From positions 17,598 through 81,597 of the forward strand of contig CALHLD010000007.1 in the NCBI GenBank assembly GCA_938034445.1: a stretch of 64,000 nucleotides of DNA. Reading direction: 5' to 3'. The notes below the pieces were generated by a model. That model saw nothing but the letters and a program-made list of their open reading frames with translations, was not told the origin of the DNA and did not search any database. Source of the stretch: an uncultured archaeon. GTDB taxonomy: Archaea > Thermoproteota > Nitrososphaeria > JACIWG01. Shown one piece after another: positions 49,784-59,895 of the stretch; positions within the stretch are counted from its first letter, which is position 1; every line of letters begins with the position of its first letter. The position numbers and the translations under genes were made by a program.

Positions 49784-50590
49784 TTAGATTAACCTCCTAT
49801 CCTTAAGCACATTCAAAATGTTCTCTAAACCCTCCTCAACATTCCTAAAGATCTTTCCCTCCCTACATCTTTCTTGTGGTATAACAACCTTATGAACGTT
49901 TGTCGGTGAACCAAAGTACCCTACACAATTTAAATCAACAAAACCCTCCAAATCTGCAGCATGCCAAACTTTAACCTCACTTTTCATTGCCCTAAGCTTG
50001 TCTTTTAGCGTAGGCAACCTAGGCTTATTCACATCCTTCGTAACACTGACTAGAACAGGATAGGACGCCTCTATAGTATATGATGCGTCATCCATTTCAG
50101 AAACTACGGTAACATTCCTTTCATTAAAGTCAACTATTCTAGACACATAATATATGTGTGGTATGTTAAGTTGCTCTGCAACTTCAGCACCCACTTGCCC
50201 AGTATCTCCGTCAACAGTCTTTTCACCGCATAAAATTAGGTCGTATGCTCCAATCTTTTTAATTGCACCGGCAAGCGTATACGATGTAGCCCACGTATCC
50301 GCTCCAGCAAACTTCTTATCCTCCAACAATATTGCCTCATCAGCTCCTCTGGCCATAGCATCCTTTAGAGCACTCACCGCCTGAGGAGGGCCCATACTTA
50401 ATGCGATAACATAGCCTCCAAGTTTCTCCTTAATCTGAACAGCTGCCTCAAGCGCGTTTAAATCAAATGGGTTTATTTCAGCTGGAGCCGAACTTCTGTC
50501 TATTCTTCCAGTTTCTACATCGAATCTAACCCTCTCAATATCCGGTACCTGTTTTATCAGAACGATTATTTTTAAAACCATATTATCCAC
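49784..50590 (-). CDS. etfB: Electron transfer flavoprotein beta subunit
   Basis: KIIVLIKQVPDIERVRFD, INPFDLNALEAAVQIKE, ARGADEAILLED, LILCGEKTVDGDTGQVGAEVAEQL. Confidence 0.96.
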   Translation of the reverse strand: MDNMVLKIIVLIKQVPDIERVRFDVETGRIDRSSAPAEINPFDLNALEAAVQIKEKLGGYVIALSMGPPQAVSALKDAMARGADEAILLEDKKFAGADTWATSYTLAGAIKKIGAYDLILCGEKTVDGDTGQVGAEVAEQLNIPHIYYVSRIVDFNERNVTVVSEMDDASYTIEASYPVLVSVTKDVNKPRLPTLKDKLRAMKSEVKVWHAADLEGFVDLNCVGYFGSPTNVHKVVIPQERCREGKIFRNVEEGLENILNVLKDRRLI

Positions 50591-50670
50591 ATCTTCTAAA
50601 AAATATTATATAAAATTTCCCCGATTTTCCTAAGTTTTCTTTATATACTATAAAACTTTTTCCAGATTAG

Positions 50671-51708
50671 ATGGTCTCTAGAAGTGCGTCCGCTGAAAGT
50701 AGACCAAAATTTACTAGAAAACATGCTATACTATTGTTTGTAGGCTTAATTATACTTGCCATTTTCATGCTCCTTTCCGATTTTGTTTCTACGTTAGAAG
50801 TTATATTGCTTTCTGATAAAACAAACTTTTTTCTAGGCTTTTTATCAATGTTTATTGGAGTTATATTTTACACTATCTCATGGTCTATCCTATTAAAGTC
50901 ATCTAACATAAAATTGAAGTTCACGAAAGCTTTTGAAAGTGTATGGATTAGCGTTTTCTTTAATGTAATGGTTCCAACTGCATCAATAAGTGGTGAAGTA
51001 TTTAGAATATGGTATACTGTCAAAGAAACCAATAGTGGTTACGGAAGTGTTGCTGCAACAGTATTCATACATAGGATACTATGCTTTATTCCATTCATGC
51101 TTGGTTCAATTCTAGGATTCATTTACTTCCTTATAGCCTACAATCTTCCAGCTTACCTATCAAGTATACTCATATTTGTTTCTACATTGATAAGTTTTGC
51201 TTTTCTCCTACTAACTATGTTATGGTTTAAACCAAAGATTACAATGAAAATCGCTCTTAAAATAGCTGGAGCATTAGAAAAAATAGTGTATAAAAAGAAT
51301 CCTTTAAGATTAAAGGAATTTCTTCAAAAAGCTTTTGAAGAATTTGAAAATTCTCTAAAAATATTAGGATACAATAGGTATTCGCTACTCCTATCATTAA
51401 TTTTTGCAATATTTTTCTGGCTGTTTGATGTTGCCGTAGCATACTTTGTTTTCCAATCATTAAATTACCAAATACCCTTTATCCTCATCGTAGCAGTATA
51501 CACCATAGGTATAACTGTACAAATAATCCCCGTTGGCGTGCCCGGAATGGTCGGTATTGTTGAAACGATAATGTCCGGCTTATATACGTTGGCAGGAATT
51601 CCATTAAATATTAGTGTTGCTGCAACAATGATGATTAGAATAATAATGATGTGGATTGAAGCATTAATAGGCGGTTTAGCTTTTGCCTTATATGCTAGAA
51701 GAACTTGA
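50671..51708 (+). CDS. Flippase-like membrane protein (UPF0104/LPG synthase TM family)
   Basis: Eight-plus TM; SGEVFRIWYTVKETNSGYGSVAATVFIHR, PVGVPGMVGIVETIMSGLYTLAGIP. Confidence 0.85.
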   Translation: MVSRSASAESRPKFTRKHAILLFVGLIILAIFMLLSDFVSTLEVILLSDKTNFFLGFLSMFIGVIFYTISWSILLKSSNIKLKFTKAFESVWISVFFNVMVPTASISGEVFRIWYTVKETNSGYGSVAATVFIHRILCFIPFMLGSILGFIYFLIAYNLPAYLSSILIFVSTLISFAFLLLTMLWFKPKITMKIALKIAGALEKIVYKKNPLRLKEFLQKAFEEFENSLKILGYNRYSLLLSLIFAIFFWLFDVAVAYFVFQSLNYQIPFILIVAVYTIGITVQIIPVGVPGMVGIVETIMSGLYTLAGIPLNISVAATMMIRIIMMWIEALIGGLAFALYARRT

Positions 51709-51713
51709 ATTTT

Positions 51714-52922
51714 TCACATTCTAACCATTTCCTCAGGTAACCTAATTCTTCTAAACAGAATCCAAAACAATAATATTGATACTATGTAAAGGACTGTTGC
51801 AGCATAAAAGGGTTCATCCAAGTACCCTTCACCCAATAACATGGCTCCAAAGGTTGCACTTATTGAGTTAGGCAATCTCCACAAAGACGAACTTATACCT
51901 GATGCAGCTCCCCTCTCATCTTCAGCTACAAGTCCCATGATAAGAGACTGTTGAAGTGGATTCGCCATGTTCATCAGAAGGGTTCTAACAATATACAAAA
52001 TACTTGCCACAATATATGTTGGGGAAAAGGGTATCGAAAACATGAATATGGTTGAAGCGCTCTGTGTTACTACAATGGCGTTAACAACCCCCATTTTTCT
52101 TGCAAGTGCAGGAACTGCGAGGTTAGTGAAGCCCATTAAAAGATTAGATATTCCGAGTATTGGCCCACTGTAGGCGTCTGTTATACTATATTTTAGGTAA
52201 AACCATCTTGTCATAAGAGGAACAAATAATCCCGCTCCAAAAGCTAGAATAGCACCTGTTAGTGTATATTTTAAGAGGATGTTTAAAGATTTTCTAGGCA
52301 CCCATGGCTTATTATCCATAGGCTTAAAGTTTCTTTTCTCCTTAACCTTAATAAAAATAAACGTTGCCGAAAAACTAAGTAAGGCGAGTATAGCAAAAAG
52401 CAGAACATGCGCTTCCCTACTATCTAGTCCAAAACCTTCTAACAGGTAAACGAATGGTATAATGAATGCTCCTAAGCTAAATCCAATATTATTAACGAAT
52501 GCAAGCAGTGAAAATGCAGACGTTCTTTTCAAGTCTCCTGCCTTCTCAGACATCAAGGCACTAAATGATGCTGTAAAAGCTGACTCTGATATACCCTCTA
52601 TAATTGCACCCAAAATTAGTATGCTTGCATCTATTGTTAGAGCAAAAACTGCAATTGTTAAGCTTGCAAGGACATTTCCTAAAATAAGAAATTTTCTCCT
52701 GCCATATCTGTCTGCTAAAATTCCCAATGGTATACTCGTTGCAACCATCGATATTCCCATAATCATGATAATCGACCCCATAAAAACGTCAGATAAGCCT
52801 TGTATTGTAGTAAGAAAGTAGGATAAGTCGACATAGAATGTGCCAAAAGCTAACGATGGCAAGAAACTGGCGAAAATAAGATATTTTGCCTCCAAAGGCA
52901 TATTCCTGAAATCCTGGAACAT
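51714..52922 (-). CDS. MFS transporter
   Basis: Twelve hydrophobic segments, IPLGILADRYGRRKFLILG; Met at 52922 (MFQDFRNMPLEAKYLIF) preferred over ORF-track 53018. Confidence 0.88.
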   Translation of the reverse strand: MFQDFRNMPLEAKYLIFASFLPSLAFGTFYVDLSYFLTTIQGLSDVFMGSIIMIMGISMVATSIPLGILADRYGRRKFLILGNVLASLTIAVFALTIDASILILGAIIEGISESAFTASFSALMSEKAGDLKRTSAFSLLAFVNNIGFSLGAFIIPFVYLLEGFGLDSREAHVLLFAILALLSFSATFIFIKVKEKRNFKPMDNKPWVPRKSLNILLKYTLTGAILAFGAGLFVPLMTRWFYLKYSITDAYSGPILGISNLLMGFTNLAVPALARKMGVVNAIVVTQSASTIFMFSIPFSPTYIVASILYIVRTLLMNMANPLQQSLIMGLVAEDERGAASGISSSLWRLPNSISATFGAMLLGEGYLDEPFYAATVLYIVSILLFWILFRRIRLPEEMVRM

Positions 52923-53038
52923 CGAGAGTCTAGCACAATGTACTAAAATATTGATATTTAAATGATAGGATTTTGAAATTTTATAAAAGTTGGGTTCGAT
53001 AAACTTATTAGTAGCCAATGTACAGTATACTTGTATAA

Positions 53039-54619
53039 ATGCAGATAGGTTCAGAGAATAATGAAGGAAATATTGAGTATAAGCTTAAACTTATTGTCGA
53101 TGATGAAGAAAGATTAAATGAGCTGGCTACACAACTAAACTATCGCCTAAACGAAGGCGGAGGTGAAGCATTCTACGAAATCGGTGTCTCAGACGAAGGC
53201 GAACTTCTAGGTCTTACACAACAAGAATCTGAAACAACCTTCAAAAATTTTGAAAGGGTCTGTAAAAAGATTAATGCGTCGTATAAAATAGTTAGAATAG
53301 TAAATGGGCAGAGAGGGCTCGTTTATGAACTTCTAGTTAGAAGGATAGCGGAAACATTACCTTTAAACATTTCAATTGTCCTTTTAGGTAATGTTGATGC
53401 TGGAAAATCTACGCTCAAAAGCACACTTGTCCATAATATATTGGATGATGGAAACGGTTTTGCAATGAGCAAGGTGGTTAGATATATTCATGAAATAAAA
53501 ATGCGGAGAACGTCAGCAGTAAACACCCACATACTCGGCTTCAACGAGAAAGGTGAGGACATAAACTCTAAACTATTAAACTATAGTGAAAGTGAAATAT
53601 ATCTTAGATCATCTAAAATAATTAATCTAATAGACTTGGCAGGTCACGAAAAATATCTTCGGACAACATTAAAGGGTATAATGGGTAATCTTCCAGACTA
53701 TGCAATGCTTGTTGTTGCAGCAAACGCTGGAACAGTTGGAACATTTAAGGAGCATCTAGGAATTTCCCTTGCATTAAAAATACCTGCGATAGTATGTGTT
53801 ACAAAAATAGATATTGCTCCAGAGCCAAAACTTAAAGAAACATTAAACGATATACAGAAAATTTTAAAGCTTCCAGGAATTAATCAAATTCCTCTTATGA
53901 TAAAAAGTGATGACGATATTGTTGTTGCAGCAAGACATATTAGAAGTGGTAGAATAGTTCCCATTTTCCTAATATCGAATACAAGAGGTGACGGCCTTAA
54001 AGAATTAAAAACGTTCCTAAACATAATACCGCCAAGAATGTCATGGAAAGACTATTCTGAAAAGCCACTAAAATTTTATGTTGACGAAATATTCAACGTC
54101 ACAGGCGTTGGTACAGTTGTAAGCGGCTTAATAGAAGAAGGCACGGTATCCGTAGAGGATGAAGTCCTTATAGGCCCATTTGAAGAAAGGTCTCCATTCA
54201 AGAAAGTTAAGATAAAGGGAATACAAATAAATAGAGTTTTTGTGAACAGAGCCTTTGCCGGACAAAGTGTAACCTTCGCTATACCGGATATAGAGTTTGA
54301 AAAGATAAGACGAGGTCTAGTAATATTAGATAAAAAATCTTCACCAAAACCAATAAAAGTCTTTAAGGCAATAATAAAAATCTTGCATCATCCTACAACG
54401 ATAAGAGTAGGCTATTCTCCAGTAATACACGCACATACAATAAGACAGACGGCAAAGATAATAAGAATGGATAAAGAGCTTCTAAGGACAGGAGACATAT
54501 CTGAAGCAACATTCGAATTCCAGCTAAGACCAGAATATTTGGAAAAAAATGAAACCTTCATGTTCAGGGAAGGAAGGACAAGAGGTATTGGAAAAATAGT
54601 CGAAACATACAGTATGTAG
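53039..54619 (+). CDS. Translation-factor-like GTPase (GTPBP1 type)
   Basis: ISIVLLGNVDAGKSTLKSTL (G1), INLIDLAGHEKYLRTT (G3), CVTKID (G4), EF-Tu domain 2/3-like C-terminus. Confidence 0.9.
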   Translation: MQIGSENNEGNIEYKLKLIVDDEERLNELATQLNYRLNEGGGEAFYEIGVSDEGELLGLTQQESETTFKNFERVCKKINASYKIVRIVNGQRGLVYELLVRRIAETLPLNISIVLLGNVDAGKSTLKSTLVHNILDDGNGFAMSKVVRYIHEIKMRRTSAVNTHILGFNEKGEDINSKLLNYSESEIYLRSSKIINLIDLAGHEKYLRTTLKGIMGNLPDYAMLVVAANAGTVGTFKEHLGISLALKIPAIVCVTKIDIAPEPKLKETLNDIQKILKLPGINQIPLMIKSDDDIVVAARHIRSGRIVPIFLISNTRGDGLKELKTFLNIIPPRMSWKDYSEKPLKFYVDEIFNVTGVGTVVSGLIEEGTVSVEDEVLIGPFEERSPFKKVKIKGIQINRVFVNRAFAGQSVTFAIPDIEFEKIRRGLVILDKKSSPKPIKVFKAIIKILHHPTTIRVGYSPVIHAHTIRQTAKIIRMDKELLRTGDISEATFEFQLRPEYLEKNETFMFREGRTRGIGKIVETYSM

Positions 54620-54656
54620 AAAAGCTTATTTTGCAATAGAATATAGTATTGATAGG

Positions 54657-55094
54657 ATGAGGTTAAATATTTCTGAAGAAAACGTAATAAACGCAAAAAG
54701 CGTGCTAGAAATTCTCTTCCCCAATAGGAAGACTAGGATTGCAGCAAAACTACTACTCGATTACATGAAAGAAAATAATGGGCTAATAACAAAAAATGCA
54801 CTAAACAATTTTGCAAAAAGACTAGAAAACAAAGAAATACTCTACAACAACATGCCATTCAAATATAGTAGAAGAAACCTTTACGGTACAATATTAAAAA
54901 ATCTTATAAAATTAGGTTTTATACAAAGAAATGCACCAGTATGGGATGACCGCCTAAAAAGAACCCTAAAAGTGTATCAAATACAAATATTCGATATACC
55001 AAACAAGCCTCCAGCAATAGGTTTCTGGAGGCTAGCATACTATATATGCAGAAAATGGAACGAAGAATTCTCGCATTTTCCAAAGGAACAATAG
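54657..55094 (+). CDS. Conserved hypothetical, possibly winged helix
   Basis: 145 aa ORF, 37 nt after the GTPase; RRNLYGTILKNLIKLGFIQRN helix-turn pattern. Confidence 0.5.
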   Translation: MRLNISEENVINAKSVLEILFPNRKTRIAAKLLLDYMKENNGLITKNALNNFAKRLENKEILYNNMPFKYSRRNLYGTILKNLIKLGFIQRNAPVWDDRLKRTLKVYQIQIFDIPNKPPAIGFWRLAYYICRKWNEEFSHFPKEQ

Positions 55095-55500
55095 AATAAC
55101 ATGCACAGAATCTTAATCGAAAATTTAGACAAGTCTGATATTCTACATATGAAAGTTTTTTATGCTCTAAGAAAAAGAAAACTTTTTAATATTAAGTGAA
55201 ATACTTTCAATTGATGAAAAATTTGACTTTTCCTAGTCTCAATTCTCTAACTGTATCCGCATATATCATTGGTTAAATTATTTTTGATCTCTATAACTGT
55301 CTTCACTATCTATTATTTATTGACTATAAAGTTTCCTACACACTCAGATGTTTTTGGATAGGTGTCCAAGTTGGTATACTAGGTGCCATTTCACTTATTT
55401 TTCTTATTACAGGTTTATTATTGCTCTATCATATAGTAAAGCGATCGTATAAACGATAACTCTTATATCAACTATAATAAAATTATGCTCCTATTTTGGG

Positions 55501-56103
55501 TTAAATAACTGATGCATACCTTTTGGCTATTTCTACAGATTCTCTTGCAACTTCTACCGCATCTTTTCCAAGTAGAACTGAAAGAGGTTCTTTGCCAAAA
55601 CCTGGCCCCTCATAGAAAAGTCTTGGAACTCTTCCACCGCATTTTTTTACAAGCTCACTAACCTTCCAAGGCATACTCTTCCCTTCCTCAAACCTTACTT
55701 CATCAGGCTCTTTGGCTCTGTCTATTCCAACATATTCCCAACCCTTTTCCATTGCATATTCTTGCAAAATTTTTGATATTTTTGGCGTCCAGGAAAAATT
55801 TATGCCCGCCCTATAGCTTTTATCGTACTTTCTAACCTCAATTATCAGCCTCGCCATATGACTTGATGCGCCAAACCTCGGATATCCTGCAGCCTTTACT
55901 CTGCCATTTACTAATGTTATGCGGCCATCTATTCCTGCCACATCCTCTAGTCTGGTGGCATCCTCCATCGCATACACTATATTAACTCTCACCTCTGGAA
56001 TTAGTAAACCAAAATGTTCGCTGGATTCAAGTATATGTACAGCCCTAACAAGGTTTCCTAAAACTCTGTCCACCTCAAGCTCTCCCATATTCATTGATAT
56101 CAC
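55501..56103 (-). CDS. ThiN-domain protein (thiamine-phosphate synthase-like)
   Basis: VLGNLVRAVHILESSEHFGLLIPEVRVNIVYAMEDATRLEDVAGIDGRI...AAGYPRFGASSHMARLIIEVRKYD. Confidence 0.85.
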   Translation of the reverse strand: MISMNMGELEVDRVLGNLVRAVHILESSEHFGLLIPEVRVNIVYAMEDATRLEDVAGIDGRITLVNGRVKAAGYPRFGASSHMARLIIEVRKYDKSYRAGINFSWTPKISKILQEYAMEKGWEYVGIDRAKEPDEVRFEEGKSMPWKVSELVKKCGGRVPRLFYEGPGFGKEPLSVLLGKDAVEVARESVEIAKRYASVI

Positions 56104-57161
56104 GAGTCTGGTTTTTCAAGAGTTTCGAAAAAAGCTTTCCAGAATGGGTCTTCTTCAGGAAACTGGAGCTCAACTTCCTTGCCATCATTTAATATCACTT
56201 TCCTTCCCTCCTTCAAATCCACAATCTCCCCTACAACCATCGCCTCTATACTCTTTTTTCTCAATTTGCTCACAACTTCTTCAACCATGTTTGGTTTGAC
56301 AGTAAAAACTAGTGTTCCCTCGCTTATTGAAGTATAGGGGTCGATATGGAAAAATTCGCATACCCTTTTTGTCTCTTCTAAAACTTTAATCTTATCCAAG
56401 TAAACTTTAACTCCAACATTACTTGCCTCCACAATCTCATATATCCCGCCTAAAACTCCTCCCTCAGTTGCATCATGCATGGCTGTAACCCCTCCCACAT
56501 TAAATGCCGTTAAAGCATCTTCTACAACAGACATTTGCCAATATAGATCCTGCGCCTTCAACACAAAAGAAGTTCCAAAGGCTCTCGAAAGTCTCTTAGG
56601 GTACTGGAGTGCGAGTATAGCAGTTGCCTCGATCGCTGCGCCTTTTGTGATAAGAAGCTTATCTCCAACTCTAGCCCCTCCTGGTGTAACATACTTGCCC
56701 TTATCAGCGAATCCCCAAACAGTACATCCTCCATTTAATGGGTATAAAATTCCACCATATACTCCTGTATGTCCACCGACAACAGTTATATCAAGTTTTA
56801 TGCATTCAGAATGTATGGCGTCCCAGATCTCCTCTAAAACTTCTCTCGGTGTATCGATTGGGAGAAGGAGACATATAGTCATATACTTCGGCTTTACACC
56901 AAAAACAGCTACATCACTGGCACAAATATTGACTATACCCCAACCAAAATGTCGCCACCCCCAAGATGGGACTCCAAAAGTAGGGTCTTCTGCAACAATC
57001 ATAACTTGATTGCCAACATCTATAATGGCAGCGTCAAATCCATGTCTTGGGCCTACTAGCAGTTTATTGTCCGGCGCTCCAGTTTTTGGAAAAATTATTT
57101 CATTAAATAATTGTGGACTAAGTTTACCCATCCTTGGTAAAGGCTTCTTTGTTAGCATCAA
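56100..57161 (-). CDS. AIR synthase-family protein (HypE/ThiL-like)
   Basis: MGKLSPQLFNEIIFPKTGA, HFGWGIVNICASDVAVFGVKP, GVTAMHDATEGGVLGGIYEI. Confidence 0.88.
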   Translation of the reverse strand: MMLTKKPLPRMGKLSPQLFNEIIFPKTGAPDNKLLVGPRHGFDAAIIDVGNQVMIVAEDPTFGVPSWGWRHFGWGIVNICASDVAVFGVKPKYMTICLLLPIDTPREVLEEIWDAIHSECIKLDITVVGGHTGVYGGILYPLNGGCTVWGFADKGKYVTPGGARVGDKLLITKGAAIEATAILALQYPKRLSRAFGTSFVLKAQDLYWQMSVVEDALTAFNVGGVTAMHDATEGGVLGGIYEIVEASNVGVKVYLDKIKVLEETKRVCEFFHIDPYTSISEGTLVFTVKPNMVEEVVSKLRKKSIEAMVVGEIVDLKEGRKVILNDGKEVELQFPEEDPFWKAFFETLEKPDS

Positions 57162-57212
57162 TTACGATTTTAAAATATAATTTTATAAATTTATTTATAA
57201 GCAGTTTATAAG

Positions 57213-57455
57213 TTAACGCTTGTCTCCATTACAATAAACTTTACCTTTCACTCTACTATGAAAATTTTTACATGTAAAGCAGACGAGAAAGGGTTTTTCA
57301 ACCCTTTCTATAGGACAAAATACTTTCTCCTTCTTCATTGATGCAAGCAATTTTCCACTAACAGCGCCTTTCAATTCCTCTTGGACCTCTGCAGGTACAC
57401 GTAAGGGCTTCTCACTTTTAAGGACTTCAACCACAATCTTATCTTCCAAAGACAT
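57213..57455 (-). CDS. Hypothetical small Cys-containing protein
   Basis: 80 aa ORF with four Cys (FCPIE, VCFTCKNF, YCNGD), possibly metal binding. Confidence 0.45.
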   Translation of the reverse strand: MSLEDKIVVEVLKSEKPLRVPAEVQEELKGAVSGKLLASMKKEKVFCPIERVEKPFLVCFTCKNFHSRVKGKVYCNGDKR

Positions 57456-57588
57456 ATTTATCCACTCCTCCTAAAGTTGCCAATTCGCACCCTATATAAT
57501 CTATTCTAAAAATTGTTAAATCATTTGCTAATTTACTTGTAAGTTAAAGCCTTATATTTGACAAAACCCTAATCTAAATTGATAAAAT

Positions 57589-57966
57589 ATGAGTAAGCAG
57601 GCTATAAAAACAGAACGTGCTCCCCTACCTATAGGTCCATATTCTCAGGCAATAAAGGCTGGAAATCTTCTGTTCATTTCAGGACAGGGTCCAATAGACC
57701 CTAAAACAGGAAAAAAGATAGTTGGTGATATAAAGGAGCAGACAAAACAAGTTTTAGAAAATATAAAAAGCATACTTGAAGCGGCTGGATTAACATTAGA
57801 AAATGTTGTGAAGGTCAACGTATATTTAAGAAATATAGGCGATTTTCCAAAAATGAATGAAGTCTATAAAGAATATTTTAAAACTGTTCCTCCTGCAAGA
57901 ACTACTGTACAAGCGATTCCACCAGCAGATATAGACGTAGAAATTGATGCAATAGCCTCCTATTAA
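57589..57966 (+). CDS. ridA: RidA/YjgF family reactive intermediate deaminase
   Basis: [37 protein letters not shown]...[25 protein letters not shown]...PPARTTVQ. Confidence 0.97.
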   Translation: MSKQAIKTERAPLPIGPYSQAIKAGNLLFISGQGPIDPKTGKKIVGDIKEQTKQVLENIKSILEAAGLTLENVVKVNVYLRNIGDFPKMNEVYKEYFKTVPPARTTVQAIPPADIDVEIDAIASY

Positions 57967-58054
57967 ATAAATCATCTAAATTTTTTATTTAGAGAAGCTC
58001 GCTCAAAAAGTTTCTTTTATTTCATCAAGTTGGCTGAAAGGAACACAGATTATG

Positions 58055-58465
58055 TTAACGCCTAACTGGTTTTTTACAGGCTCCCACTTCCATTCTTCTT
58101 ACACAATAGTCTAGAACAAGCTTTAAGTTTTCTATCAAATTAGTTCCTACAACTATTTCTTCAGCTCCTTCTATTGTTTCAATAAATCCATCAAACTTTA
58201 TACCAAGATTTGGAACAACTACTTCACCATATGTTCCCACAGACCGAATATACTGGCCGTTAGCAAGAATGAGTCTTCTTTCATCTACTGCAAGTTGGTC
58301 AAAAGAAAGTTTTTCAAAGATATCTTTAGGAACCAATAGGAAACCTTCAAATCCTGTGTCAATCACGGCAACAACTTTATCTTCAACTGGAAAAGTTTTA
58401 TTCATAATAGGATTCCTTATAACTATCTCTAACACTGGAGTACCTTCAAGAAAATATGACCCCAT
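58055..58465 (-). CDS. Retropepsin-like aspartic protease
   Basis: VVAVIDTGFEGFLLVPKDIFEKL (DTG motif), VVGTNLIENLKLVLDY. Confidence 0.75.
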   Translation of the reverse strand: MGSYFLEGTPVLEIVIRNPIMNKTFPVEDKVVAVIDTGFEGFLLVPKDIFEKLSFDQLAVDERRLILANGQYIRSVGTYGEVVVPNLGIKFDGFIETIEGAEEIVVGTNLIENLKLVLDYCVRRMEVGACKKPVRR

Positions 58466-58486
58466 AGAAGAACCACTTACAAGAAA

Positions 58487-58816
58487 CTATGGCTTGATCC
58501 TGTACCCTCCATGAACAACTGGTCTAATAGGTTTTGAAGAAACTATCCTTAACCCCCTAGGCTCAATTCCCTTCTTTCTAAGAACAGAGGCTAACTCATC
58601 CAACGTATTAGCCTCTGCAACTATAGTATCATCTTTTAGTGCTTTGAAGGAGATTTTGCCGCTGTTAATCGGCTTATCTATTAAGGCAAAATAGTTTTCC
58701 AAAGCTCTCTCAATGACCTTTGAGATCCCACCCTTTCTTGAACCGTGCATTCGTTTAACAAAATCTCTAAGCTTTTTTTCTATATCATCATCAAGGGAAA
58801 CCGTGATTATACCCAT
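58487..58816 (-). CDS. Ribbon-helix-helix DNA-binding protein
   Basis: MGIITVSLDDDIEKKLRDFVKRMHGSRKGGISKVIERALENYF; 21 nt upstream of the aspartic protease gene. Confidence 0.75.
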   Translation of the reverse strand: MGIITVSLDDDIEKKLRDFVKRMHGSRKGGISKVIERALENYFALIDKPINSGKISFKALKDDTIVAEANTLDELASVLRKKGIEPRGLRIVSSKPIRPVVHGGYRIKP

Positions 58817-58901
58817 ATATTTAATTAATTAATACATGCTATTTAAATTTATTGTCACAATTTAAAAGGGAATAAAGAGTAACCATGACTGTTAAACCAT
58901 T

Positions 58902-59770
58902 TTATCTTATTGAAAGTAACACTATCCCTAATATCATTATAATTGACCCAATAAGAGGTTTAAATGTAATATTTTCTATCATCTTTAAGGTTGTTATTGT
59001 TAGAAGGAAAATGAATAATGGTTGCGTATATATTAGGGGTGCAACCATCAAAACTTTTCCAAAATTTAATGCGTAAAAACTAGAAAGTTGTCCTAATGCC
59101 AAAAATATACCGCTTTTCCAAAAAAGTTTAAAACTATTTTTATTTATTAATGACAATAGTTTTCCATTAAAAAAGAATGTTGTAATGTACAATGATAATG
59201 TCGATATATAGGCTAAGGCTGTTCCAAAAAGCGGTTGACTTAATAAAGTTAAAGCCTGTTTTCTAACAACATCATTTAAACCTGTAGCAAATGATGCGAG
59301 AATAGGCAATATCAACCATGAGCTAGCTCTAATGTTAAAATTTTTTCCATGAAATCCAATTTCAATTAATATTGACCCTACAACAATACAAGCTATACCT
59401 AACCACAGGCCCATCCAAGGCTCCTCCTGCAATAAAATCACAGCAAATATTGCACTTATTATTGGTGAGGATGGTGTAATAGAGGAAGTTAGAACTGCGC
59501 CAACCTTCTCAACACTTTTATAAAAAATATTCTTGAGAGGCCGGGGTTGAGCATTCCTGCCAAAAGGAACATTAAAACTCCTTCAAAATTTATTTTACCA
59601 AAATTTGTTGTAAGAATTGTGATTGGTGTAAAAATCATGAACCCAACTACAGTTACAATAAGGATGCAAGCTTGATAATGTGCATTTTCTAAACTCCTTC
59701 TTGCCTCAACAATGCCTAAAGCAAGAAAGAATGATGCAGAAAGTCCAAGTAGGAGTTCTATCATCTTCAT
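58902..59770 (-). pseudogene. EamA/DMT transporter split by a frameshift
   Basis: ORFs 59489..59770 and 58902..59441 join through NIFYKSVEKVGAVLTSSITPSSPIISAIFAVILLQEEP if one base is added in the A6 run at 59522..59527. Confidence 0.82.
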
Positions 59771-59895
59771 GCAAGCTTAAAAATTAAACATATATAACTA
59801 TTATATCTTAAAATTTTATATAATGTGGATATCGCTTTTAAGAAAAAAATTAAAAAATTTATTTTATAGGTATAGGGAGGTGTTGATGACAAGGT

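Noticed and set aside
55283-55459. Hydrophobic reading frame (...VGILGAISLIFLITGLLLLYHIVKRSYKR*)
   Set aside because: No ATG, GTG or TTG start in a sensible position; may be a remnant of a small membrane protein, but coding cannot be supported.
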